From: Pseudanabaena sp. FACHB-1998
GTDB taxonomy: Bacteria; Cyanobacteriota; Cyanobacteriia; Pseudanabaenales; Pseudanabaenaceae
Assembly: GCF_014696355.1 (NCBI RefSeq)
Contig: NZ_JACJQA010000003.1
Location: 310,001-374,000 of the forward strand
Length of the DNA stretch: 64,000 nt
Direction: 5' to 3'
Shown one piece after another: positions 56,123 through 64,000 of the stretch. Position numbers and translations under genes: made by a program. Each line of letters opens with the position of its first letter. Positions within the stretch are counted from its first letter, which is position 1. The notes beneath the pieces were generated by a model. It was given only the letters and a program-made list of their open reading frames with translations, was not told where the DNA came from and did no database searches.

Positions 56123-56693
56123 GCTAAATCTGTGAATATATAGGTTGCTTTGAAACCTATGTATTCACAGATTCAGTAAAGATGATTTATGTTGAGAGGT
56201 TTTTGTCTAACTTGTTAGTTAGCGGACTTCCGTAAAGGGGCTAACAATTTTCCAGAAGGTGTAAGGAACTCCAACACTCAAAACAAAATAGACTGCCAGT
56301 TCTGCCATAGTTTATATAGATGCTTTCTATGTAAAAGTCTGAATGTGTAACATATGTTACCCAGTAGATCTGTAATATACATCTTTGTCCATATTTTGGC
56401 TATCTCTAGGTGGATGATTTTATCAAGCTGTGCGTCAATCCAATACTCCATACAGATTTGCAGCAACTCGCGCCGCAAATCTCTAGGTCAAAACTATGGA
56501 ATTACAGAGTTTTGCTTTACATCGCGAAAAAAACCAAAGATTGATGGCGGCACTTTGTGCCGCCATCAATCTTTGGAGTTTTGATTGCAAATTTTTGTAC
56601 CAAACTAGCCAACTTATGATAGTCTGTCTGCCTAACGGGGTTACTCCTAAAAAAAACTTAATAAATCGTTTCTCACCAAAGGAAGTGATATCT
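56123..56693. other. 570-bp region, possible 29-aa reading frame and a palindrome
   Basis: No convincing larger gene. It contains a candidate 29-aa frame at 56219-56308 (listed) and a palindrome at 56532-56578 (ACCAAAGATTGATGGCGG and complement). Several open frames overlap this palindrome on both strands and are not called. Confidence 0.5.
56219..56308 (-). CDS. Possible 29-aa single-helix membrane peptide
   Basis: A short frame with ATG at 56308 (MAELAVYFVLSVGVPYTFWK) and a TAA at 56219. About 15 residues are hydrophobic, as in small photosynthetic or NDH subunits, but I do not recognise it as one of them. The ribosome site is weak. It is an isolated candidate and could be chance. Confidence 0.3.
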   Translation of the reverse strand: MAELAVYFVLSVGVPYTFWKIVSPFTEVR

Positions 56694-57209
56694 GTGAAAA
56701 ATCTGATCAAATGTTTACTAGGCTTGACTGCATTAGGATGCATGTCAGCGATCGCTACTCCCTCAGTCCAAGCGCAACCAGCCTATGGTAGCTACTTGGG
56801 CGTAGGTGCTAGTTTTGGCTTTACCAGTGGTAATTCTAGCCTTGGCGAAAACTCTCGTACTTCTGCTGTAGTTGCCGCACGCTACAAATTTCTCGAATTT
56901 CCTGTTTCGCTCCGCACCCAAATTCTGATTGGTAACAGTACTGCTGTTGTCCCAACGGTTTCCTTTGATGTGCCATTGAACTTTGATACCGATATTTACA
57001 TTGGTGCAGGCGTAGCTTTATCTAATACCGTCGATACTACGCCCGTAGGTAACAAAAATAGCTTTGTCGTCCAACCTGGAATTGACTACACCTTGCCAAA
57101 TAGTAATCTCGTCCTATTTGGAAACGTTATTTTTGCTTTTGATGCCTATCGTAATTCCCCCGGGACTTCAGCTACTTCTTTACAAACTGGTTTAGGACTG
57201 AGATTCTAA
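56694..57209 (+). CDS. Putative outer-membrane beta-barrel protein
   Basis: A 171-aa protein with a GTG start at 56694 (V/MKNLIKCLLGLTALGCMS); AAAGGAAG about 10 bases upstream is a good ribosome site. Residues 1-32 are a signal peptide ending VQAQPAYG. The mature chain has about eight strand-like segments (GVGASFGFTSG, VVAARYKFLEF, PVSLRTQILIGN, DIYIGAGVALS) and ends LQTGLGLRF with a terminal Phe, as in outer-membrane barrels. Length fits an eight-stranded OmpA/opacity-like barrel. The frame can be read upstream to 56496, but that part crosses a palindrome and is unlikely. Confidence 0.6.
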   Translation: MKNLIKCLLGLTALGCMSAIATPSVQAQPAYGSYLGVGASFGFTSGNSSLGENSRTSAVVAARYKFLEFPVSLRTQILIGNSTAVVPTVSFDVPLNFDTDIYIGAGVALSNTVDTTPVGNKNSFVVQPGIDYTLPNSNLVLFGNVIFAFDAYRNSPGTSATSLQTGLGLRF

Positions 57210-57318
57210 GTAAATCCGATCAGTAAATCAGATTTTAGTTTTCCGCTTGACTCTCAGTTTGATTTTCAGGTTTGATTTTTAGTAAAGATGTCCCTCGTTA
57301 TGTCCGTCGTAAGCCTCC

Positions 57319-58452
57319 ATGCAAAATCTTGTAGCTGCGTTTGAGAGTCAGTTCGCTCATAAACAGTTCTCCGCCGCTTCAGCAACGCTTCAGCAATTGC
57401 TGTCCGATTATCCTGACGAACCGCAGTTACAGATTTTGAAAGGTCGCCTATATTACGCCACTGGTCATACCAGTGAGGCGGAAACAATTTTTCGTAGTCT
57501 GCTTAAGGCTCAGTTACCTGCTCATTTGATTTCACAGGCTAGACATGGCTTGCTTGCGATCGAAATGGCTGAGGTTAATGCACGTCAAGCCAAGGTCGAT
57601 GATATCTTAAAGCTTGAAGGTGGCTCTAGTCTGGCTTATTTAGCTTTGTTGCCCGTAGCTGCGGAGCAGAAAGATTGGGCGATCGCGAAACTGGCGAGAG
57701 TCTTCCGTACCGATCCCTATACAGCAAGGTTTAAAATCCCAAATCGCCATCCGAAAATTATTCGCATTGGCTCGTTAGCAGAAATGCAAGCCTATGGCGA
57801 AGAATTACAAAGCTATGGGGTTGCTACGATTTGGCTGAGTCTAGATAAGATCTCGCAAATACCCATCTATAAAGTTGAGTACTTTAGCCAAAACCAAATT
57901 AATCACCATGGTGAGCCACAGGTGCGGGCGATCGCTAATACCGATGAAATCGCTTTTACCCCTCAAGATGTCATCACAAAGGTAGAAGGGATTTTACCCA
58001 CCTTTGGGGAGGTGGTCATAGTAGATGCGAAGCACAAGCTGGCGAGAAAAGAACAGATTTTAGATCGGGTGCATATCTGTGATCTGCATTTACAAACTTA
58101 CAGGGTGAATGGCAAGCAAAGCGATCGCGGATGTATTTTGCGCTTTCATGATAATCACTATCGCTTTGAGGTGGGACTGCAACTGTTAGTTAAGCGATCG
58201 CTAGAGCATATTCCCCCAACCGTTCAAGAGCATTGGACGGAGTTAAGCAAATGGTTAGGGCAGACCATCACCACCGCCAAGATTGCTTCTGATTTTCAGA
58301 ATTTTGCGGAGATGTCGATGAGCTATCCTGAATTTTTGCAAGCGATCGCAGAAACCCATATCAAGCTAGATCGGTTTAAACCGAGTCTATGGGATAACTG
58401 TTTCCAGTTATATAGCAGCACTATTTTCAATTATCCCCATCTCGCTAGCTAA
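57319..58452 (+). CDS. TPR-containing hypothetical protein
   Basis: A 377-aa soluble protein that I cannot assign to a known family. Residues 1-110 look like tetratricopeptide helices (AASATLQQLLSDYPDEPQLQILKGRLYYATGHTSEAETIFRSLL). A mixed alpha/beta domain follows at about 120-290: IRIGSLAEMQAYGEELQSYGVATIWLSLD, EVVIVDAKHKLARKEQI and GCILRFHDNHYRFEVGLQLLVKR. It may be a cyanobacterial conserved protein. It starts about 110 bp after the beta-barrel gene and ends in a palindrome. Confidence 0.65.
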   Translation: MQNLVAAFESQFAHKQFSAASATLQQLLSDYPDEPQLQILKGRLYYATGHTSEAETIFRSLLKAQLPAHLISQARHGLLAIEMAEVNARQAKVDDILKLEGGSSLAYLALLPVAAEQKDWAIAKLARVFRTDPYTARFKIPNRHPKIIRIGSLAEMQAYGEELQSYGVATIWLSLDKISQIPIYKVEYFSQNQINHHGEPQVRAIANTDEIAFTPQDVITKVEGILPTFGEVVIVDAKHKLARKEQILDRVHICDLHLQTYRVNGKQSDRGCILRFHDNHYRFEVGLQLLVKRSLEHIPPTVQEHWTELSKWLGQTITTAKIASDFQNFAEMSMSYPEFLQAIAETHIKLDRFKPSLWDNCFQLYSSTIFNYPHLAS

Positions 58453-58455
58453 AAT

Positions 58456-58504
58456 CCCAAGGATTAACGTTATGCCGCTTCGCGCTGCAACGCTAATCCT
58501 TGGG
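58456..58504 (+). terminator. Palindrome after the TPR gene
   Basis: CCCAAGGATTAACGTT and near complement directly after the stop codon; loop region GCTTCGCG. Same core as the palindrome at 58971. Confidence 0.6.
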
Positions 58505-58533
58505 TGGAAATGGAGTAAGTAAACTTGCTTTGC

Positions 58534-58649
58534 TATAGCAAAGCCAGAGTTAGCCAGTACAAACCAAAACCCAAAAAGCGAGTTGCGGCGCGAAGCGCCG
58601 CAACTCGCTTTTTGGGTTTTATGTCCTAAGCAAAACTTACACTGCTATA
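58534..58649. repeat. MITE-like element with TATAGCA ends
   Basis: Left end tatagcaaagccagagttagccagtac, right end acactgctata; TATAGCA is an inverted terminal repeat. The perfect central palindrome is at 58561-58620 (AACCCAAAAAGCGAGTTGCG and complement). The left end matches the element at 12495. It lies between the TPR and hfq genes. Confidence 0.7.
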
Positions 58650-58728
58650 TCTCAAAAGCAAATAATCAAGAGCGTAATTTAATCCAGATTAAGATGATAA
58701 TATTCGTAAAACTGTCACAGGTAAGACG

Positions 58729-58953
58729 ATGAGCGCACCAACTGCAACCAAAATCGGACTCAACACCTCTCTTCCAAGTATTCGTCGCATTCATAGCATT
58801 ATTCGCGACAAAAACGAAGTTGAAATCAAACTACTCACAGGAGATCAACTACGAGGCAGAATTGTATGGATTGATGACCAATGCCTCTGTATGGATGCAT
58901 CGGGACATAAAATTGTGATCTGGCAACATGCGATCGCTTTTATCAAAGGCTAA
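58729..58953 (+). CDS. hfq: Hfq-type RNA-associated protein (cyanobacterial)
   Basis: A 74-aa Sm-like protein. After a short basic/helical lead (SLPSIRRIHSIIRDKNEVEIKLL), the Sm1 strand region TGDQLRGRIVWIDDQCLCMDA and the Sm2-like HKIVIWQHAIAFIKG are present. Cyanobacterial Hfq lacks the usual KH RNA-contact motif and works mainly through partners such as the type IV pilus motor, affecting motility and DNA uptake. It is followed by a strong palindrome and then a MITE-like element before tgt. Confidence 0.85.
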   Translation: MSAPTATKIGLNTSLPSIRRIHSIIRDKNEVEIKLLTGDQLRGRIVWIDDQCLCMDASGHKIVIWQHAIAFIKG

Positions 58954-58970
58954 AGAAAGTTACTCCCTCC

Positions 58971-59027
58971 AAACCCAAGGGATTAGCATTGCGGCGCTTC
59001 GCGCCGCAATGCTAATCCCTTGGGTTT
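58971..59027 (+). terminator. Palindrome after hfq
   Basis: AAACCCAAGGGATTAGCATTGC and complement, perfect, with TTCG-containing loop, 17 bp after the hfq stop. Outer repeats actccct (58958) and agggagt (59039) suggest it is also an element. Confidence 0.65.
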
Positions 59028-59068
59028 TAATACTGGGAAGGGAGTAGAGGAATTGGTATAATTATTCA

Positions 59069-59189
59069 TTTTATAGCTGTCGCCATTCTTGTTAAGACAC
59101 AAACCCAGAAAGCGAGTGATGGCGCGAAGCGCCGCAACTCGCTTTCTGGGTTTTGATTTATCCTAATCCAAGTGACCACAGCTATAAAA
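59069..59189. repeat. MITE-like element, TTATAGCTGT family, copy 3
   Basis: Perfect 12-base terminal inverted repeats, ttttatagctgt (59069) and acagctataaaa (59078 end at 59189), enclose a palindrome at 59100-59154 (ACCCAGAAAGCGAGTGATGG and near complement). Related copies are at 41005-41124 and 50006-50125. This is the best-preserved copy. Confidence 0.85.
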
Positions 59190-59221
59190 CCGCTAGATTA
59201 AGTTTGTAATAAGGATTGTAA

Positions 59222-60349
<1,128 letters not shown>

Positions 60350-60357
60350 AAACAAGC

Positions 60358-60729
60358 ATGTTTCGCCTATTACTCTATTTCTGTATCTGGATCGGCTCAA
60401 TGGGAATAGCCATATTTGCAAGTCAAAATATATTTCCTGTGACAATTAGACTGGGTTCATTAGAGTCGATTAGGTTGCCTTTAGGACTTGTGCTAATTTT
60501 TTGTGCAGGAATTGGCGCAGTATTGATGACTTCACTGACGACAATATCCCAAACATCGATAAAATTTACCCTACCTAACATTAATAAAAACTCAAAAGTT
60601 AACTCGAAAATACCCTTCTCCAATCAACAACCAAAACAACAACAAACCAAAATTAAAAATGAATTTACAAAGAAAAAAGCACAATATAAAGATGACTTTG
60701 ATGATGATTGGAATGAGGACTGGGAATAG
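60358..60729 (+). CDS. LapA/DUF1049-like small membrane protein
   Basis: A 123-aa protein starting 8 bp after tgt. Two hydrophobic helices (about 3-22 and 43-63), between which lies PVTIRLGSLESIRLPLGLVL, match the LapA (DUF1049) pattern seen in small membrane proteins of assembly. The C-terminal half is Lys/Gln/Asp-rich and ends DDFDDDWNEDWE, so the tail is very acidic. Function unknown. It is probably co-transcribed with tgt. Confidence 0.7.
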   Translation: MFRLLLYFCIWIGSMGIAIFASQNIFPVTIRLGSLESIRLPLGLVLIFCAGIGAVLMTSLTTISQTSIKFTLPNINKNSKVNSKIPFSNQQPKQQQTKIKNEFTKKKAQYKDDFDDDWNEDWE

Positions 60730-60875
60730 AATGTATTCTTAAATACATTTGTGTTGGACGGCTTTTGTTAACTTTCAAAAGTCAGGATTATTGTTACTAT
60801 GCAAGAATATTGTAGTCATAAAAAACTATTTAGTATTTCATATGTAACAAATGCATTTTTAATTGGTGTGATGGT

Positions 60876-62609
60876 ATGAAAAAAATCAGCAATATCTCAG
60901 TTCTACTTGGTCTGAGTCTGCTAGCCTCAGCTACAGGCGCGCAGGCGGAGACAAAAAACGCACAAGTACAATCTCAAAGCGTTGCTTCTGCTCCAGTAGT
61001 TCAATCTTCGATGCCTACTACGGAAGTAAAGCTGAATGAATCAGAAACTATCCGTGCTATCAATACAGAATTGAACCGCCCCAAAGAAGTAGCTCAAAAC
61101 GTTACTTCCGTTTCTCAACTGAGCGATGTTAAGCCTACAGATTGGGCTTTTACCGCACTACAGTCTTTGGTAGAACGCTATGGATGTATTGCAGGTTATC
61201 CTGATCGCACATTCCGTGGTAAGCAAGCAACCAGCCGCTATGAATTTGCCGCAGGTTTGAATGCTTGTTTAGACAAGATCAATGAAATCATTTCCGCAGG
61301 TTTAGCCGACAAGGTCAGTAAAGAAGACCTTGCCACCTTACAAAAACTCCAAGAAGAGTTTGCCTCTGAACTTGCTACCCTCCGTGGTCGTGTAGATGCT
61401 CTGGATGCGAAGGTTGCTAAGCTAGAAGCTCAACAGTTCTCTACAACCACTAAGTTAAGTGGATTGGCTTTCTTCAACGTAACTGGTGTTTCAGGCAATA
61501 ATGCAGTTAAAGATCCTACGGGCGCTATTGCTAAGACTCCAAACGTGACCATGAGTGGCTTGGTGTGGCTCACCTTAAATACCTCTTTCACAGGTAAAGA
61601 CTCTTTAATCACACAGTTAGCTGTTGGTAACGGTACATCTCCTTTCAACAACTACACACCTCTTACAAGTGGTTTCTTCAATTCCACAGGCGTTCCATTC
61701 ACCGATCAAACCTCTGGTGCAAGTGCTAATACTTTCGTATTGCGTGAATTGTCTTACTCCTTCCCAGTATTTGAGAAAGCAACTTTAGTTGTTGGTCCTC
61801 GCGTCAACTTCTACAAGTACTTCGATGGTATTCGGTTTATCTATCCTTGGAATACTAGCTTCAACTCCATCAACAGCACCTTATTGAGCAATGCAAAGCG
61901 TGGTGCTGGTGCTGTATTCATGACTCCTCTGGGCAACCAATTTGACTTCAAAGTTGGTTACTTGTCAGAAAGCAATGAATTTGGTCCTGGTCCTTCTGGA
62001 ACCTCCGCCGCATCGCCCACCAGCGGATTGTTCGGTGGTAACAATGCAGTGACAGCTGAGTTAGGCTTCAAACCAAGTGATGCATTTAAGCTCCGCTTGC
62101 TCTATAGCCGTACAAATATTGCTAGCTTTGGTGGTGGTCTTGTTGGCGGCGTTGGCTTTACGCCCTCTCTTCCCGGTACAGTAGCAGGCGCGAATAATGC
62201 TCAGTCCGATGTATTTGCTGCTAACTTTGATTGGCTGCTTGCTAAAGGATTTGGCTTGTTTGGTCGCTATGGCTACAGCACTTCTAACATCAATCTAGCT
62301 ATTGGTGGTTCTAGCAATGTTGTTACCCAAACTTTCCAAGTTGGTGCTGCTTTCCCCGATCTCTTTAAAGAAGGCGCTCTAGCGATGATTTCCTTCGGAA
62401 TGCCCTTTAACTTTACTAGCGGCAAGAGTTCTCTAATATCTGGTGCTGGTGATGGCGGTACACAGTACGACCTAGAGTTTTCTTACGTTTTACCTGTAAC
62501 GAAGAATGTTTCTCTAGTACCTTCTTTCTACACCATTTTCAGTCCTAACAACTTCAGTAGCAATCCTACTGTGTTTGTTGGTAACTTGCAGGCAGTCTTC
62601 AGCTTCTAA
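60876..62609 (+). CDS. SLH-domain OprB-type porin, second copy
   Basis: A 577-aa protein. Signal peptide: MKKISNISVLLGLSLLASAT to AQAE (about 1-25). A short Ser/Val-rich linker leads to the SLH domain (about 80-145; DVKPTDWAFTALQSLVERYG, YPDRTFRG, SRYEFAAGLNACL) and the coiled coil (LQKLQEEFASELATLRGRV). An OprB-like barrel follows to the terminal AVFSF. Porins of this type let ions and small solutes across the outer membrane. It is paralogous to the gene at 4679: the anchoring half is nearly identical, the barrel different. A palindromic terminator lies at 62633-62667. Confidence 0.92.
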   Translation: MKKISNISVLLGLSLLASATGAQAETKNAQVQSQSVASAPVVQSSMPTTEVKLNESETIRAINTELNRPKEVAQNVTSVSQLSDVKPTDWAFTALQSLVERYGCIAGYPDRTFRGKQATSRYEFAAGLNACLDKINEIISAGLADKVSKEDLATLQKLQEEFASELATLRGRVDALDAKVAKLEAQQFSTTTKLSGLAFFNVTGVSGNNAVKDPTGAIAKTPNVTMSGLVWLTLNTSFTGKDSLITQLAVGNGTSPFNNYTPLTSGFFNSTGVPFTDQTSGASANTFVLRELSYSFPVFEKATLVVGPRVNFYKYFDGIRFIYPWNTSFNSINSTLLSNAKRGAGAVFMTPLGNQFDFKVGYLSESNEFGPGPSGTSAASPTSGLFGGNNAVTAELGFKPSDAFKLRLLYSRTNIASFGGGLVGGVGFTPSLPGTVAGANNAQSDVFAANFDWLLAKGFGLFGRYGYSTSNINLAIGGSSNVVTQTFQVGAAFPDLFKEGALAMISFGMPFNFTSGKSSLISGAGDGGTQYDLEFSYVLPVTKNVSLVPSFYTIFSPNNFSSNPTVFVGNLQAVFSF

Positions 62610-62790
62610 TCACGAATTGTAAACTCTCCAAAATAGAAGGATGTGCTTTGTGCGTCCTTCTATTTTGTTTTTGGGTTCCTAATAAAAGTGTCGCTACTCT
62701 TTTGGGAATCGATATTACAGGTAGTTGGTGATACATTTGTTCTAAATGATGTTTGCTAACTTCTGATTGATAGGTATTTGCGTTTTTCAT
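62599..62790 (-). CDS. Possible small protein with strong ribosome site
   Basis: A 63-aa candidate (MKNANTYQSEVSKHHLEQMY) with AGGAG nine bases before its ATG, in the gap between porin and BMP genes. Its tail crosses the porin terminator and overlaps the porin stop by 11 bp, which is odd for a gene. It may be a remnant of an insertion-truncated gene. I do not recognise it. Confidence 0.3.
   Translation of the reverse strand: MKNANTYQSEVSKHHLEQMYHQLPVISIPKRVATLLLGTQKQNRRTHKAHPSILESLQFVIRS
62633..62667 (+). terminator. Terminator of the second porin
   Basis: AATAGAAGGATGTGC pairs with a complement ending in CCTTCTATTTTG; T-rich end follows. It lies 24 bp after the porin stop. Confidence 0.7.
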
Positions 62791-62835
62791 TTTTCTTAGC
62801 TCCTAGAATATTCAATCGTTAAAAGGTGTGAAGGC

Positions 62836-64000
62836 ATGAGTCCACTCTATATTCCTCGTCGCAAGTTTATCCGAGGCGCGCTCGCTACAGCAGCCTTTGG
62901 AGCAACTTCTCAACTTTGGGTAGGCTGTTCCGAACAAGCTCCAACCAATACAGCCACTACTGGAGCTACAGGTACATCAGGTTCGCCCGCAGCAGCTTTG
63001 CTAAACATTGGATTTATCTATGTTGGACCTAAAGATGATTATGGTTATAGTCAAGCTCACTTTGAAGGCGAGACCGCGATCGCTAAGTTGCCGAATATCA
63101 AAACAGTGAGTGAGGCAAGTGTAGCCGAAACAGCAACAGTTCAAGAAACTATGCTGAGTATGATTAATCAAAACGCTGTCACAGCATTGTTTCCGACATC
63201 TTTTGGTTATTTCGATCCTCACATCCTTAAGGTTGCCGCAGATAATCCTAAAGTGCAATTTTTCCATTGCGGCGGGATGTATACGGAAGGTAAACACCCC
63301 AAGAATATTGGTAGCTACTATGGCTACATTGATGAAGCTGAATATGTCGCTGGCGTAGTTGCTGGTTTGACTACTAAGTCTGGTAAGTTAGGCTTTGTAG
63401 CTGCGAAACCAATCCCTCAGGTAGTTCGCAACATTAATAGCTACACTTTAGGCGCTCGCAGTGTTAATCCTAAAGCCACAGTTCAAGTCATTTTCACGGG
63501 TGATTGGTCGGTTCCTGTTAAAGAAGCGGAAGCTGCTAACAGCATGGTGGATCAAGGTGTAGATGTATTGACCTGTCACGTAGATAGTCCCAAGGTGGTA
63601 ATGGAAACAGCGGAGAAGCGCAAGATTTTCTGTACTGGTTATCATGCTAATCAGACCAAGCTGGCTCCTAATGGCTATTTGACAGGTGCTGAGTGGGATT
63701 GGACTAGTGTATATACCCAATATGTGGAATGGTTTAAGGCTGGTAAATCTGTAACCGACGGAGGAATTCCTCACCTATTGCGTGGTGGTCTGAAGGAGAA
63801 ATTCTGTAAGGTATCGCCTTTTGGTAGTGCTGTTAGTGCAGCAACTAAGAAGGAAGCCGAGAAGGTCATGGCGAAGTTTATGGATGGCAGCATGGTGATC
63901 TATGCTGGTGAGATTAAGGACAACACTGGTAAGGTGGTGATTGCCAAGGGTAAGGAGTATAAGCAGACCGATCTAGATCTAGAAAAGATGGATTGGTTTG
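62836..64000 (+). CDS. BMP-family ABC substrate-binding lipoprotein, cut by window edge
   Basis: The frame runs from the ATG at 62836 past the window edge (388 codons). The start is preceded by AAAAGGTGTGAAGG. The leader has a twin-arginine pattern (IPRRKFIRGALATAAFG) and a lipobox-like WVGC, so it is a Tat-type lipoprotein. The mature part has LLNIGFIYVGPKDDYGYSQAHFEG, VQETMLSMINQNA, FPTSFGYFDPHILKVAADNP, YIDEAEYVAGVVAGL and KLGFVAAKPIPQVVRNINSY, which together define the BMP (PnrA/Med) family that binds nucleosides or related ligands. The C-terminus is missing. Confidence 0.88.
   Translation, partial: MSPLYIPRRKFIRGALATAAFGATSQLWVGCSEQAPTNTATTGATGTSGSPAAALLNIGFIYVGPKDDYGYSQAHFEGETAIAKLPNIKTVSEASVAETATVQETMLSMINQNAVTALFPTSFGYFDPHILKVAADNPKVQFFHCGGMYTEGKHPKNIGSYYGYIDEAEYVAGVVAGLTTKSGKLGFVAAKPIPQVVRNINSYTLGARSVNPKATVQVIFTGDWSVPVKEAEAANSMVDQGVDVLTCHVDSPKVVMETAEKRKIFCTGYHANQTKLAPNGYLTGAEWDWTSVYTQYVEWFKAGKSVTDGGIPHLLRGGLKEKFCKVSPFGSAVSAATKKEAEKVMAKFMDGSMVIYAGEIKDNTGKVVIAKGKEYKQTDLDLEKMDWF

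Noticed and set aside
56483-56743. 86-aa minus-strand frame
   Set aside because: Overlaps a palindrome and the signal peptide region of the beta-barrel gene.

Overview
The window is chromosomal DNA from a cyanobacterium that carries phycobilisomes. It encodes PsaD, the core-membrane linker ApcE, a CpcT/CpeT-type bilin lyase relative, a high-light-inducible mini-protein, the Calvin-cycle type GAPDH (Gap2), a cyanobacterial Hfq, KirBac and two SLH/OprB porins. GCGATCGC (HIP1) octamers occur throughout most of it. A filamentous Pseudanabaena-like lineage is my best guess, from the moderate GC content and the many intergenic palindromes, but I cannot prove the genus. I found no rRNA, tRNA or CRISPR array.

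Layout. 1-4.6 kb: a truncated sugar-type ABC binding lipoprotein, a HAD-IIA phosphatase, an HpcH/HpaI aldolase and an AEC-type permease. 4.7-9.2 kb: an SLH/OprB porin diverging from a glutaminase, then acpP-fabF of fatty acid synthesis. 9.9-19.4 kb: a stand-alone vMAP-type N-terminal domain protein, then a long minus-strand run (purD, CpcT/CpeT, a PAS-GGDEF sensor, a DUF3352 protein, a DppB-type permease, phosphofructokinase). 19.6-27.9 kb: an accessory island with a vWA membrane protein, a toxin-antitoxin pair on the opposite strand, and a tight operon for a 1099-aa tubulin/FtsZ-like protein, a MotA/TolQ/ExbB-like channel subunit with a long coiled tail, an OmpA/MotB-like partner and an unknown 155-aa protein. 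27.9-38 kb: a CHASE2 adenylate cyclase, gap2, a decayed nuclease-like gene, a DUF433/DUF5615 pair, a WD40 protein and apcE. 38-45 kb: Uma2, a proline-rich lipoprotein, trpC, a type II restriction-modification pair and a hydrolase. 45-64 kb: mainly housekeeping and photosynthesis genes (YqgF-like nuclease, psaD, hli, mnmG, ctp peptidase, NarL-type regulator, Rnl1-like RNA ligase, KirBac, sfsA, hfq, tgt, a second porin, a truncated BMP-family lipoprotein).

The most interesting system is the 19.6-27.9 kb island. A MotA/ExbB-like ion channel, an OmpA/MotB peptidoglycan binder, a tubulin-superfamily protein and a vWA protein suggest an ion-driven, envelope-anchored machine. It resembles the ZorA/ZorB core of the Zorya anti-phage system, with a tubulin-like protein in place of the Zorya effectors. 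From memory, Makarova and Koonin (2010) predicted a membrane-remodelling system from a tubulin-family, vWA and OmpA-family gene neighbourhood, so the locus type is not wholly new. The role is unknown to me. The operon lacks HIP1 sites, which fits lateral acquisition.

The second theme is intergenic structure. Dozens of near-perfect palindromes sit at gene ends. Some lie inside ~100-120 bp elements with terminal inverted repeats (MITE-like), and their stems differ in sequence between copies while staying paired.
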